A model generated the notes under the pieces. That model ran no database searches. It worked only from the letters and a program-made list of their open reading frames with translations, and had not been told where the DNA came from. The translations under genes and the position numbers were made by a program. From Lucifuga dentata (lineage: Eukaryota > Chordata > Actinopteri > Ophidiiformes > Bythitidae): DNA of 64,000 nt. Position 1 is the first letter of the stretch. Each line of letters opens with the position of its first letter. Shown one piece after another: positions 1-12,168 of the stretch. The stretch covers positions 188,845 through 252,844 of the forward strand of contig VXCM01001418.1 of assembly GCA_014773175.1 (NCBI GenBank). Direction: 5' to 3'.

Positions 1-726
1 ACCATTCCCACTTTAAACATTTCCTTTCCCTGCCATTTGCAGCTCTTCACATGTTGTTTGAGGAGATGCAAATGGCAGTTTGCAAGTGTCTGAAGTGTCT
101 GAAGTGTCTTACAGTTGCATCTGTCATCCATCACGGGGACAGTAAGATTTTTCCCATAGTCATAGTGTGCTGTACTGTATGTTGGGGCTTCAGCGATTGA
201 GGCTAGCTGAAATCCACCTCAAACATCATCATGTGTCAGGGAGGAATTGGGCTGGAGGAAATGTGTGTTAAACTATTTTTCCTGTATGAGTAAGTGTTTG
301 TTGGTGTTGACTGAGGGCTGGCTCATACAGTAGTTTGTTCCATCTTAAACTGAGAATCTTGGATGTCCTGAGATGAGTGATCCCTTTACAATGGGAAGGT
401 CAGAGAGTTTTACACTTCACACTTGTCCAAACCAGAAGTATTCCAACACAGACCAACATATTTAAGCAACCTATGACTGAACCAGGACACATTTAAAAAT
501 TATAAACAGAGTATTCACAGATGTTTGTGGCAATGTGGTGAATGGTGGTATTGAGAGTATTGATTTGAAATATGTCTACAGTTTTTCTCCTGACACTCTG
601 AGGCTCATCTGGAATGAAACTGTGCTTCTTTACATTTTAAGGATTCGACTGTGACACATCCATTATCATCAGCAGCTCCCTTTTAACTTCCTACGCCCTG
701 AACTTAAAACCATTACACCCCAAAAC

Positions 727-1445
727 CAGTGCAGGAAGAAGTACTCAAATGTTTAAAAATATTAGTACCACACTGTAAAACTGCTCCATTGCAAGTAGAA
801 GTCCCTCATTTAAAGTTCTGCTAAAGTAAGTATAAGCAGTAAAATGTACTCAACTATCCAAAGGAAAAGTACTCATATTGTGCAGAAGGGTAGCATTTAG
901 GAGAAAACCTCATATCTGTAAGAAAGAAAGAAAGAAAGAAAGAAAAAAGAAAGAAAGAAAGAAAGAAAGAAAAAAAGAAAGACATTTTCATAACTTATCT
1001 CATGATGAGCATCAAATGAATGTAAAATGACAATCTGATGTAAATGCCATCAAATAAATGTAGTGAAGAAAAATGTACATGATGTCTGTCTTATTTATAA
1101 AAATAATTTATATAAATTTAATGGAGTCCAAGTAAAAAGTATCACAAAAAGAAAATACTAAAATAAAATACCATTATACTAAAATAAAATACCATCATCT
1201 CAAAACTGTATTTAAAGAGCAACTTAACTCCCTATTTAGCTTGACCACTCCTCCTACTGTGATTTTCAATGGAAAAAGGGAAAGCGCGGCCATTACAATA
1301 AACACTACAGATTGGCACCAGAATCACTTGATATCATTGTAAGTGGCTTTACATGTAATTTAATAACTCAAAAAAGTGCATATGGTGTTAAATTGCTCTT
1401 TAAATAAGTACTTGAGCAGACGTACTTAGTTACTTTCCACATCTG
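727..1445. mobile_element. Non-autonomous hAT-like repeat, old copy
   Basis: The left end begins CAGTGCAGGAAGAAGTACTC. The right end, read on the minus strand, begins CAGATGTGGAAAGTAAC and continues into a TAAGTAC-rich stretch. These resemble a very common fish repeat with GGAAAGTAACTAAGTAC termini and repeated AAGTACTC words. The 7-bp word CCAAAAC lies directly outside both ends (720-726 and 1446-1452), which suggests an imperfect target-site duplication; hAT elements normally make 8 bp. A GAAA microsatellite has expanded inside. Assignment to hAT is inferred from the ends, since no transposase is present. Confidence 0.5.
920..981. repeat. GAAA microsatellite
   Basis: Interrupted tandem AAGA/GAAA units inside the hAT-like repeat. 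Confidence 0.9.
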
Positions 1446-2134
1446 CCAAAACAGTGAGTGACTACACAGCAAAAGTCATCTGGAGGGTTTGAGATTGTAG
1501 TGGTAATTCAAACTATAAACTGGGATAGTTGTAAATTTAATTTCACCTTCAGAAGGATGGTTGAGATTAAGTGAATCCTGTAGTCCACCTATAAAAACAA
1601 AGCAGGCAGGGAAAGCCCTGGATTTAATAAGCATACAGTGCAACAGACAAACCATGTGGTCACAAGTGTGCAGGAATAAAAAGATCTGAGAGGGAATTAC
1701 ACTGATAGAAAGAGACAGTTGAAATCTGCTAAAGGGTCTACGTCCGTGACTTTCCTGTGTGCCGACATCACAGGTTTGGGGACAATGGGGCATTGTGTGG
1801 CAGTCATTCAATCCCGCAGTAACACTGATAGCGAGTGATCACAGAAAAATGATGTCACCACAGCTGCTTGTAGGAACAACAAAGAAGTACCTTAGGATGG
1901 ACAGATCTGAAGTCAGATTAAAGCCAGGGGGAACTAAGAGTTTGTAGAGTCCCAAATAACAAACACACAGACACTGATTACAAGGCGTTGGTGAGTGAAT
2001 TTCTCAGAGGACATGAACTGAAAAACACACTTTTCTGGTCTTGTTTGTATTACACATTATCTAACCAATAATGAGGATCAGAATTGCTGCTGCTCTTTTA
2101 AAATCTATCAAGACTGCAGACAAGCATATGAATA

Positions 2135-2815
2135 TACAGCTACAAGAAAAAGTTAGTGAACCCTTTGGAATTAACTAGATTTCTGCATTAATTACTCATC
2201 AAATGTCTGATCTCCATCTAAGACACAATAATAAACACAATCTGGTTAGAGTGATAATAAAGAAACATTGTACTTGTTCTTCTCCATATTCAATTAATTA
2301 ATGGGGCGTAGAGGTGCCCTGCCCTACAAAAAAGGCACACAATGTCTGGTTTGTGACACATCTCAAGAAAGATCTATTCATGTGAACCCTGACTCAATCA
2401 AAACAAGTTTCAGATGGCTTTGGAAGAAGAACTGTGGAGATGCATGAAGCTGGAAACAGCTCTGGATACATCTCTAAAGACCTTAGACAAAACATTGCTG
2501 CACATGTCATGTTTGTAAAAGACCACCTATCATCTATAACAGTAATGTTATAATGTTCTGTGGACAGATGAGACAAAAGTAAAAAAAAAAAAAAAAAAAA
2601 ATCATTCCAATTACTAAACATGATGGAGGGATCATCATGGTTTGGGGCTGCTTTACTGCCTTAGGGCCTGGAGAGCTTGTACTAATTGAGGAAAAAAATA
2701 AATAATATTAGGGTAGCAGTTTGTCACCTGAAGCTTCATAGAAATTGCATGATGCAATGAGACAGTGACCCAAAATATATAAGTAAATTAACAGTTTAAA
2801 AAGAAGAAATTTAAA
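2135..2815 (+). pseudogene. Broken Tc1/mariner transposon with transposase remnant
   Basis: This is a degraded Tc1-type DNA transposon, which would once have encoded a DDE transposase cutting at TA sites. The left end (TACAGCTACAAGAAAAAGTT from 2135) matches the start of a known fish/amphibian Tc1 family. Coding fragments on the plus strand read LWTDETKV (from 2552) and HDGGIIMVWGCF (from 2619), the typical central transposase block. Near 2752 the frame reads MQ, stop, DSDPK, which corresponds to the block holding the second catalytic aspartate. A poly-A run (2581-2601) replaces coding sequence, the stop breaks the frame, and neither the third catalytic block nor a right inverted repeat is visible. 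It is not functional. Confidence 0.8.
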
Positions 2816-5800
2816 GGCATATTTTGCTGTTTATAGAATAGACAAAAATTTCACAAACAAAAATCTGTAGTCCTGCTTTGGACACAACTCCCAAAATGAA
2901 CTGAATTAAAGTGCAGACACCTTTAACTTGAATATCTGTACTTTCATTGCTTATATGAAGTTAAACAGGCTTAAATCCAAAATCTTTTTTGCAAGTTTTA
3001 AGGTCAGATAGTGTGACTAGATTTTTTCTGGTGTCAAGTAATTTTATTGAGTCATTTGCCCCCCCNCCCCCCCTTTTTTTTGTTTTTTTTTAGTGTATTA
3101 AATGATCCTCCTTGCTGAAACAGTGAATAGTTACAGCACCTACAAACACTGTAGACAGACAGGTCTGTATGTTATAGACTCAAATGGTATGCCATTGTAA
3201 TTACTGTAGACATTTTAAAGCAGCACTTCAGGGTAAACTGCTGAGTCCATGCGTAAGCCAGACATAGTATGTATACCACCAGTCTCACATGCATGTGGCT
3301 GGGGCTGGCTTCAATTAAAACACTATTACTGTCAAACCTAATCAACACTCCTCATATGGATCTCAGCAGCAATAATTAAGCTTACATTTATCTGCACTGT
3401 CCATGCACTGCAGAGCTCTAACTGTGCTATTAAAATCCCACAGACGGTATTATCTAATTTTCTGGTTTACCATATTGATTCAATGGAATATTTGGAAAAA
3501 CACAGTTTATCATGAGAACATGGTATTTATAGCCTATATTGGTCAGGCACATCATAAATCTCATTTGGAGAACTGGCCACAAGCTGCCAGACTCTGGCCC
3601 AGGCACAAACTGCTCTGTTGAATATGTACCTGGTGCCTGTTATTCATGGTTCATGCGAGTCCGAACCACAGGCTGAAATTTTCTTTTCAAATATGTCAAC
3701 CTCAGCATAGACAACTATATTTAATCCTCCCTCCTCCCTTTTAATATGGCATTTGCTGCGCTGCGAAGAATGAACAAAAGCCTAGTATCTGCACCAGCAG
3801 AAACTATGCATGCTATTGTTCAATGCGATACCTGCGCTGTAATATCTTTTGGTATATGTGTTCATCCATGACACATGATCATAGAATGTGTCGCTTTTCT
3901 CTTGTATCAGTTGTGAAACTTCAGGACAGAGCTATGTCTTTAAAGAGGACTTCAAATAACACAGGCACCAGTGATAGTGCCTCTGTGTCGCCACTTCCCA
4001 CAGCCCAAGGCAAAGAGGGCACCGTTTGATTTAAAGACATGGATGGCCTTCTGGGCCCTTGATTGCCAGAACCCTACATGCTTTCATGTGGTCAGCATTC
4101 TGCCAAAGAAGGGTCACTGTTATCGATTAAATAATCTGAGTCAGTTAAGGGCAGTAACAGGGTGCATTCATGTTCCCAACTGAAGGCCTGGCTTTTGGGA
4201 AATGGCCTAATCCATCTTCTTGGGAAATGAGAGGATAGAAACAATTATCTAGCAAGCAACATGTCCTCTTTAAACAGCCCTGCCCGCTGCTCAGGCCTCT
4301 AGTTCATCTGGATGGAATGTAAAGTTGAAAGAAGTTGAAAGTTATGAAAGTTGCGTTAGACTTTTGATTAAAGTGGTGTTCTTAACGATCCAAATCACAG
4401 CGGAAGGATGTGTACTGTACAGCAAGTACACTGGGAATGGATATACCAAGCTGGAACAATGAATCATTTGATTTCTGAGGAAGTTTCTCAATTCTATGGT
4501 TCCACTGAGGAGAGTGAACTTTTCATGAGCTCCTGAAAGTTGTAGATTAAACCTTATGATTTTCATTTATTGAATGATGACCATACATACTGTACATGGA
4601 AGAGATTACATGAGAACTTTTGCTGTATGACAAATCAGTTACCTTTACCAAGTTTCATTGTTGTCATTAAGATTAAGTTAAAATTAGTTTTTTTTAAAAA
4701 AAGAAGGTAAAATCGATCCGTTAACAGTTAACAGTTATGGTTAGTCAGTATGGAATCACAGCTTTTCAGCATGCTTACTTCAGTTTTGCCAAAATACAAC
4801 GCACCACTGTGTCTGTATAGTCAAGTTTGAAAATTTTGAGCCAAAATTTTCTCTGTTTCTAGACAGTTCTTTTATTTTCCACAAGACTCATCCGTTAGTA
4901 TAAACATCTGCTCAGGATATGTTTTAATTTCTCTGGAATGAGTTGAAAAGATTTGAAAAAGTTGAAAGAGAACATTTCAATTATGTGCTCATCTCTTTAA
5001 ATGATAGTTCTTATCTGGGATTTTACAGGAAAATAATCAAATAACCAATAAAATAAACAAATGTTTGAATAATAGATTTCCAGTAAAGCCATCATCAATG
5101 GCATCCTGAAAAATTCCAGTAATAGAAGTAAAAACAGTCATCTGCAATTCTAGTCTTAAAAGCAAAACAGCTCTCAAGAAATATGTTTTTCTTAGGATGT
5201 CCACACACTTCATTTTCTGCAATCAGACCTGTTTCCTCATGGATTGTTGCACTAATGGCTAGCCACCTGCTAAATGACCCACGTGGTTCACATGTGCTGG
5301 CTGCAGAGGTAGTGATCTACTAAAGAAGGCAGAGACAGTCTCATTTGTTTATCATCTAGTGTGGGCGTAGACCGTACGTATGTTCTGTATGACTCACATC
5401 AAAGTCAGAAAGGCAGCGTTTCATTGAGCTCCACCGCACTAACAAGCATGATTTACAGACATCTTACTGGGTCTCAACATGGGGAACCCCAAATTTTGCA
5501 CAGAACATAAACACCTCAGTTTCTGCACAATCCTGAATCAAAGGCAGAGTCAGGGTGGGCCGACTGATGTCTTGTACTGATGCGTGGTTGCGGGTGGTCA
5601 GGCAGGAGGGTGAAACCAGTCCTGACTGTGTGATCTATTAATAAGAACCAGTTTGTGCCACAGTGAGAAGGTTTACACTAACTTAAATTACATCAAAGGA
5701 CCCAAACCACAAGGTTAACCTTATTCCCAGAATTTTAATCTCATGTTAAACCTTGGACTTCATGCAGTATGTGAGACATTGTGTTTACAGAGTACCTCTA

Positions 5801-7702
5801 CTCTGTAGGTTATTTGGTTTAATATGCTATGTTATAGCCATTTTACACATGCTTACATTTGTATTACAGAATGGACTCAGTATGTAGAAATCAGGAAAAG
5901 AAAACCATAGAAACATATAGACTGCATTAAAAAAAAAAAATTCATGTATGAGAAACTGCCAGACAAAAGCAAATTCTTCTGTGATCAAGTGGGGAAAAAA
6001 AAAGTTCATATCAAGTAAAAAAAACAAAAAAAAAAAACAGACTAATTTAAGTCTGTTGAGCGACCAAGTGACAAACAGTCAATAGAACCAAGTGTCATTT
6101 TTTGTGATTCTCTTGCAACAATCTGCCTGACTTGTATTGGAGACAGGTTGAATTGGAGACAGGACTTCAATGCACTAGCCAGTTTTTTACTTGTTTTACG
6201 AAAATAAGATTTTCAGGGTTCAGTAACACAAAATGACTTGATTTTTTAAGATTGGCCTGATTTTTAAACGAAGGCAAGCCATCTTATTTTGTCAAAACAG
6301 ATGTTTGGAATATTCATGTATCAAACATCCAATAAACTTTTCAGACTTGGTTCTGGTCAACAAGCAGAAAAATAGACTGAATAACATTATAAGACCAATC
6401 AAAACTAATTACCATGAAAAGAGGCCAATAATTTAGTTGTTGATGCTTGATAAAATTATTTTCCTTGAATTAGTAAACCATTGACAAAACTCGTAAAACT
6501 TTGCTGAATTTCAGTTCTTATAGCATGAACCTGAGTTTCATCAGAAATCGGCTGAGACTGAGCAGATGAGAGTCTGTATCACATGATTGTCTCTGTATGC
6601 ATTTCTGTTGCTATAATTCCACTTGGGTGGACCTTTTCCAGCGATGAGTCACCTACAAGTGATAGCAGAATTATCCAGTCTGGCGTCAAGGGAGTTCACC
6701 TGCCATGATGTGACTTTAATCTTCCCTCAGAACAGATTGGAGATCAGCAGGGCTGCTCTCTCTCTCTTTCTTTGTTGTCAGGTGAACTGATACCAATATT
6801 TTCTCAAATATTGTTTTACAGATGGTTCAGATTTTTCAACATCTGAGACTCAGTAACAGTTGTGTCGTCAGTGACTTAACATGGCTAAATAGTGGTCAAA
6901 ATGTGATTACTGAATGGAGACCGGGGTGATGATAGCATATCAGAACACTATAATCCCGTGGTAAACTGTTTCCAGTTGACTGAGCCAAGAAAAGAATCAC
7001 AGATCTTGGCCCAGGTGCTCATTTCTGCATTTCTGTGAAGCCAAGCTGTGAAGAGCCAAATCCTGAATAAATTTCTGACACTAATTGTTGACATCCTGAA
7101 AGCTCTGGGTTAATCCACGGTGTTGAAAAAAGTGACAAAGCACCAGAGGCACACTCATGCAGTCTTCCCTTAAAACTTCTAGATCCAGTAACCACATGAA
7201 AAATCTTATCTGCAGCACCAGAAGCTTTGCTGTCCAAAACATTTACATCACCTTCTCTTCATCGGGAAACTTTATCATCTGTTACTCAGACCTGTCACAT
7301 CTCATCAACTGCGGTTGTTTCGCACATCTATATAGTTATCAGCACCAGAGAAACAACATGCTGGGTTTTGCCCTCCAAGGTTTCAACAGTATGTCATTTT
7401 AAGTGTCTCTTATTTTCTGTGTTTGAAATGCCATGGACACTCCAACACAGCCAGCCTTCTACAGTCTGGTCTGCTGATTAGCATGGGCTACTTTTACCCT
7501 CTCCTCGGGGACATTGGTGACTTTAACCAAAGGCACACAAACTGACAAAATCCAGCTGGGCATCGCCCGACTTGCTGAATAAATCATAGTCGTATTGCAA
7601 AGTTTTCGCTGTGAGGCAATGTTTTTCTTTTTCTTTCACTGGGTTACTTGAACACAATCTTCCATTTATCTCACAAAACATTCTAATGTAATCTTCACGA
7701 TG

Positions 7703-7729
7703 GCACACACACACACACACACACACACA
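7703..7729. repeat. CA microsatellite
   Basis: About 13 CA units upstream of dkk2. Confidence 0.95.
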
Positions 7730-9133
7730 AAGATACTTCAGTTTTCTTGTTTCACTCTTTTATGAACTATTATGTCCATCAGTTTATTTTGTGACATTAG
7801 ATCATTTTTAGCTGTAACAGATGACAGCCTTTAAAGGTAAATCGCTGTGCACTCAGGTGACAAAAGTGACTAAAACAGTATCACCTCTAACCATCTACAG
7901 TTACATCAAGCAAGTCCAATACTTCCTCCCACTCCCCAGTTCAGTTGGTTGTCCATTGTCTATAACAAAAGATCATGACACTTTGAATTGGAGGCTGTGA
8001 TGGATCGCTTTTGAGGTCAGAAGCCTTTACTGGTATACTGGTTTCATCCCAGCCCAGCCAAACTTCCAGCCCTGAATAGATGCTTCCAACTTGTGAAGAC
8101 TAAAGCATTATTAGCAGTAGAGTCATAGAGCCACTGTGGGAAAGCTGGTTTTGATGACTGGTAGCTTCTTTTTTACATTGATAAGACAGCTTTGTGCTTG
8201 ATTTACATGTTCTGTGGTTTCTATAAATGTATCATATTTTCCATGACAGGAGTTAGTGTCTGCTTAATGCACATCTATGATCATGACAGATGTTTATAAC
8301 ACTGGCAGCAATTACACAAACATTTCATGCATTGTATATAGCACCTAAACATGTCTGTACCTGATGAACTAATTCACTGTAATTGCCAATGGTTTAAAAA
8401 AGAAAAAAGAAAAAAAAGCATCACCAGAATAAATTATCTCAAGACATTTTCTCCTGTATGCCTGTCCTTGTAAAATCATAAACCATACCTGTATTGGTAC
8501 TGAAAGACTTCATTGTACCCCTTGGATGCATTATCTACTTAATATGAATACACGTTATCCTCATAGAAGCAAGAGGATTCTAAATCAAACAAAGGGTGCC
8601 TCTATATTACTGACATCATTAACTTTATCACCACTGGCATTCCTTGCATCATGAGGGATGTCTTTCCCACAGAAGAAAACAATGGTTATCAAATTGTTTT
8701 TTTTAAAAGTTATTCCAGAATGCTGGTTAAAAGATTAAAGATGGTGAAAACATATTACATACAATTACAAATAATACACTGCTCCAGTTGCGATATTAAA
8801 AAATGTACTCTTTGTTTTATCAGATAAGTTGAATATGAATATTTAATTCAAATGCATACAGATAATTTTCTCATTAAAAAAAATTCATTTATGTGATTAT
8901 GGAAAATGTTCCACCTTCCTGACGGTTGACTTTAGTAGTTTAACATTTGGGTTCATTTTATTATACGCGTTCAAGCTCCTTGCAGTAAAAAGGGTCAAGT
9001 GCCCAGTTAAAATACACAGTGTATAATTTTATAGCTTTTTCCCAACGGGGCTCCTGGTGCCGGTGTGGAGACGACAATGCGCAGCCAGCAGTGCCGCACA
9101 CGGATCAGTTTCATTCTTTGTCAGCTGTGAATA

Positions 9134-9170
9134 GGGGCGGAGGAAGCAAACCCATTAGAATCCTATAAAA
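9134..9170 (+). promoter_or_regulatory. dkk2 core promoter: GC box and TATA box
   Basis: GGGGCGG (9134-9140), an Sp1-type GC box, lies about 24 bp upstream of TATAAAA (9164-9170). The TATA box would place transcription start near 9195, giving a 5' leader of about 300 nt before the ATG at 9496. The surrounding DNA from 9040 to 9400 is locally richer in CpG than the AT-rich background. The promoter role is inferred from motif and position. Confidence 0.55.
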
Positions 9171-9495
9171 AGAAAGTATCCGAGATCATAAAACACCCGG
9201 CTGCAGGACTAAGTGCTCACTCACACCCTGAGACAGAGTGGAAATCTCCTGTCAGGTTCCATCTGAGTTGTATTAAGTGGCAATCTGTCGATGGAAGCCA
9301 TTTGTCTGAATATTTGATTTTTAGAAATTTGGCCTCACCACTACTCTCTGTATTTCAGACGGGCAAATTAAACGCATGGACAGTGCGAGGGCGCACGCTG
9401 CTTATTGAGAAAACTTCATTTTTGCGTAAAGGTTGGCGCAACCTTAAGGCTTTTCACTAAGTGATTTTGGTGTTTTAGTATTTGTTTTTTCAAGG

Positions 9496-9699
9496 ATGCT
9501 CGTCTTTACTTGGAATAGATGCTGCGTTTTAATATTTCTAGTCGCCGTGTTGAGGATGGGAACGTCCCAGGTATCAGAGGCGCGTCCAAAGGCGAACTCC
9601 ATCAAGCCAGCTCTGTTGGAAGAGCCGCCGACGCCTGCTACAAACCGCTCCGCCGGTGTCCACAGCGGGATCACGAAGAAATATAACATCCTTACACAG
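9496..9699 (+). CDS. dkk2: dkk2 coding exon 1
   Basis: Encodes residues 1-68: the signal peptide and the poorly conserved N-terminal tail with NSIK and NRSAG. The ATG at 9496 is chosen because it starts a signal peptide (a hydrophobic core with paired cysteines, ending near GTSQ) and lies just downstream of the TATA box. The donor is CAG|GTAATC after a complete codon. Confidence 0.95.
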
Positions 9700-10453
9700 G
9701 TAATCGCAATTATTTAACTGTCTAAGGCTTATAAATTGATCATTATAAACTGATGTACCAATCTTATATATACGCACAGCCTGAACATGTAGTTCCTGTT
9801 TCCCTTGGGAGGATTATACCTGAATAATTGATTACCAGTAGTAACTACGTGACAAACTAAAATTAACACCTAGAGGTGTTTTTATTAAATTGAATACGGT
9901 GCTGGAGACAGGCGTGCGTAAATATGCATAGCGTCTCCAGCCATTGCGCATGCGGAGTATCTTGAGGTGAACATGTTAAGTTGCCTTATGCCATGAAAGC
10001 GGTCTCTCACGTGTGAATCGTTATTGCAAAGTGCAGAGATTGGACCTCTCATAAACCTTAATTGCCTTTCAGACCTGACGCCACGTCGCAGCGCACACTT
10101 CCACGTAAAATCATTAATGCCAAAAGAAATGTGAGAAAAACTTAACACTTAAGGTAATTTTCTGTCTGGTTCTTAGAGTCATTAAGGCGGTCCAGACGCT
10201 TGCTGGAATTATGAGATTCTTACTGTGGGGCCTCTGAGGGATACTCTTACCAACCACTTAATACCCACTCAAAGAGTTATCAGTTCCTGCTGTTTCCGCA
10301 AAGTGCGGTATTAGTTTGGCAGCAAACGTGGGGAGAAAAATATTATAGGTTTGGCAGGTTTTATTCTGCCAAACATAAAAAAGTTGTGAACATTATGAGA
10401 AATTGTTATCACGTCAAAACTTTGAGCGCTTGCATATTCATGCATTACCTGGC

Positions 10454-10484
<31 letters not shown>

Positions 10485-12128
10485 AAAAAAAAAAAAAAAA
10501 AAAAACATAATTTCTCAGGAGTGTGTCCTTTGTTATAATTGGTTTAGCTCTTGGAAATTCTTAACAAATTTTGGCAAATCAGTATGGTAAAGTTGTCAAA
10601 CAAGTAAACAAACTGTATAAGGTTGATGTAGAAGACCACCACTGACTGTGAGTTTAAATTCATTAGTTTTCATTTCAGGGCTTGCATGTTCAGCTCTGAC
10701 TTTTGTGGCTCATACCCTTTTGTGCAGCAGATGGCACTGCCACATCTTCGTCACAGGTCCACTGCAGGCATGGTCAACAAGTCACAGCAGTGCTTTTATA
10801 GTTTTTGTTTTTTTTTTTAAATTACTTTAATTTAATCAAATTTTTACAACTGCCTGATAGTCTCGTACTTTAGAGTTAAAGTTACCTTATGTTTACATTT
10901 GGCGTGGGCAGCTGTCTGTGTAATATTAATTTCAATGATAGTGTTGGATATCTCTAATGCTAAGGTTTTCCAGAGTTCTAAAGTAACAGCCGCAGCTCAA
11001 CCTTGGCCAGATATGTGGCTTGAACCTGACAAGCAAACAGCAATGACCTTCTGCATCTGATCATACAGTGGCAATTTATGAGGAGAATAAATCAAATATA
11101 ACATGTATGCTCTGTTCAGGAGGCTGTATGGCAAAGTGTTGCAAAGATTTGTAACAGTGAAATAACTGCAGAATATTGAATTAATGTAACAATGACTATA
11201 CAACTGCAATTACTTCATAATGCAAATGCTGGATTACTTAATATAGTGGCTGTCTTTCACATTTATGATGAGAGTTTTACCTTGTGACCATATATATTGG
11301 TCTCAATATATAATTGCTTATCTTGTTCATTTTGAACATGAATGAGCATCTCAATAATTCACTCTAACTTTTCAGGCAGCTGATTGGGATCATGAAAATC
11401 TCTCAGTTTAAAAGAAAAATGACAAACTCCTAATAATGTAATCTCATTGACTTATTTTTAACCATAGCAAAATATTGAGGCAGTGAGTCGAGTTTCTCAG
11501 TGGAGACAAGCCTTCAGCAGGAAACAAGGGTGAAAATTGGTGTTTTATCAGATTAGAAACATTTGTTGAAGCCTTAGGTACAGGAAGCATTTGACAGCCT
11601 AATGTGCTTTTACATCCTGTAGGAGCTACAAAGTTGTGGCGATAAGAGTATCATTAATCACATAAAAGCAGGGTTAGGTTTTTGGCTATCCTTTGCATTT
11701 CAGTCATTTTGGTTTGGGCAAACCACTGTGTTTCTCATTGGCTCACCCTGTCATATCAGCCTGACTAGAGTAAAACCGAGAAAACCATAACAGAGGCCTC
11801 TGAGACCTTGACAGCATGCTCATGGGTGGCATTGGTTCATTGGAAGTGAACCAAGAGAAATGGATAGCATGGGCAGGCAGTGCTCACCACTGTAACCTCT
11901 GAACCCACAAAGGGAACCGGCAGCATTGATGCTGTATGTGTCTGTAAAACATCAGCAGCTAGTCACTTAACCTCAACTAGTTGCTTTATTTAATTCAACA
12001 CAGAGATTATTTTTAACAAGCAATCTGTGAAGGCTCTGCCTATAAAAATACAGCCAAATCGTCTTTTCAGTCCTGCCTACCGCTTCCCACCCCTGTAGCC
12101 AAAAATGACTGTTGAGTGATCCCAATGA

Positions 12129-12168
<40 letters not shown>

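Larger units (their letters stand above)
1..9100. other. dkk2 upstream intergenic region
   Basis: I recognise no host gene here. The stretch is AT-rich and holds an old hAT-like repeat, a broken Tc1 element and simple repeats, each listed separately. Open frames are short, lack family motifs and mostly overlap each other. The part from about 3380 to 4320 is free of obvious repeats and compositionally more complex, so it could hold conserved regulatory DNA, but that cannot be judged without an alignment. Confidence 0.6.
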
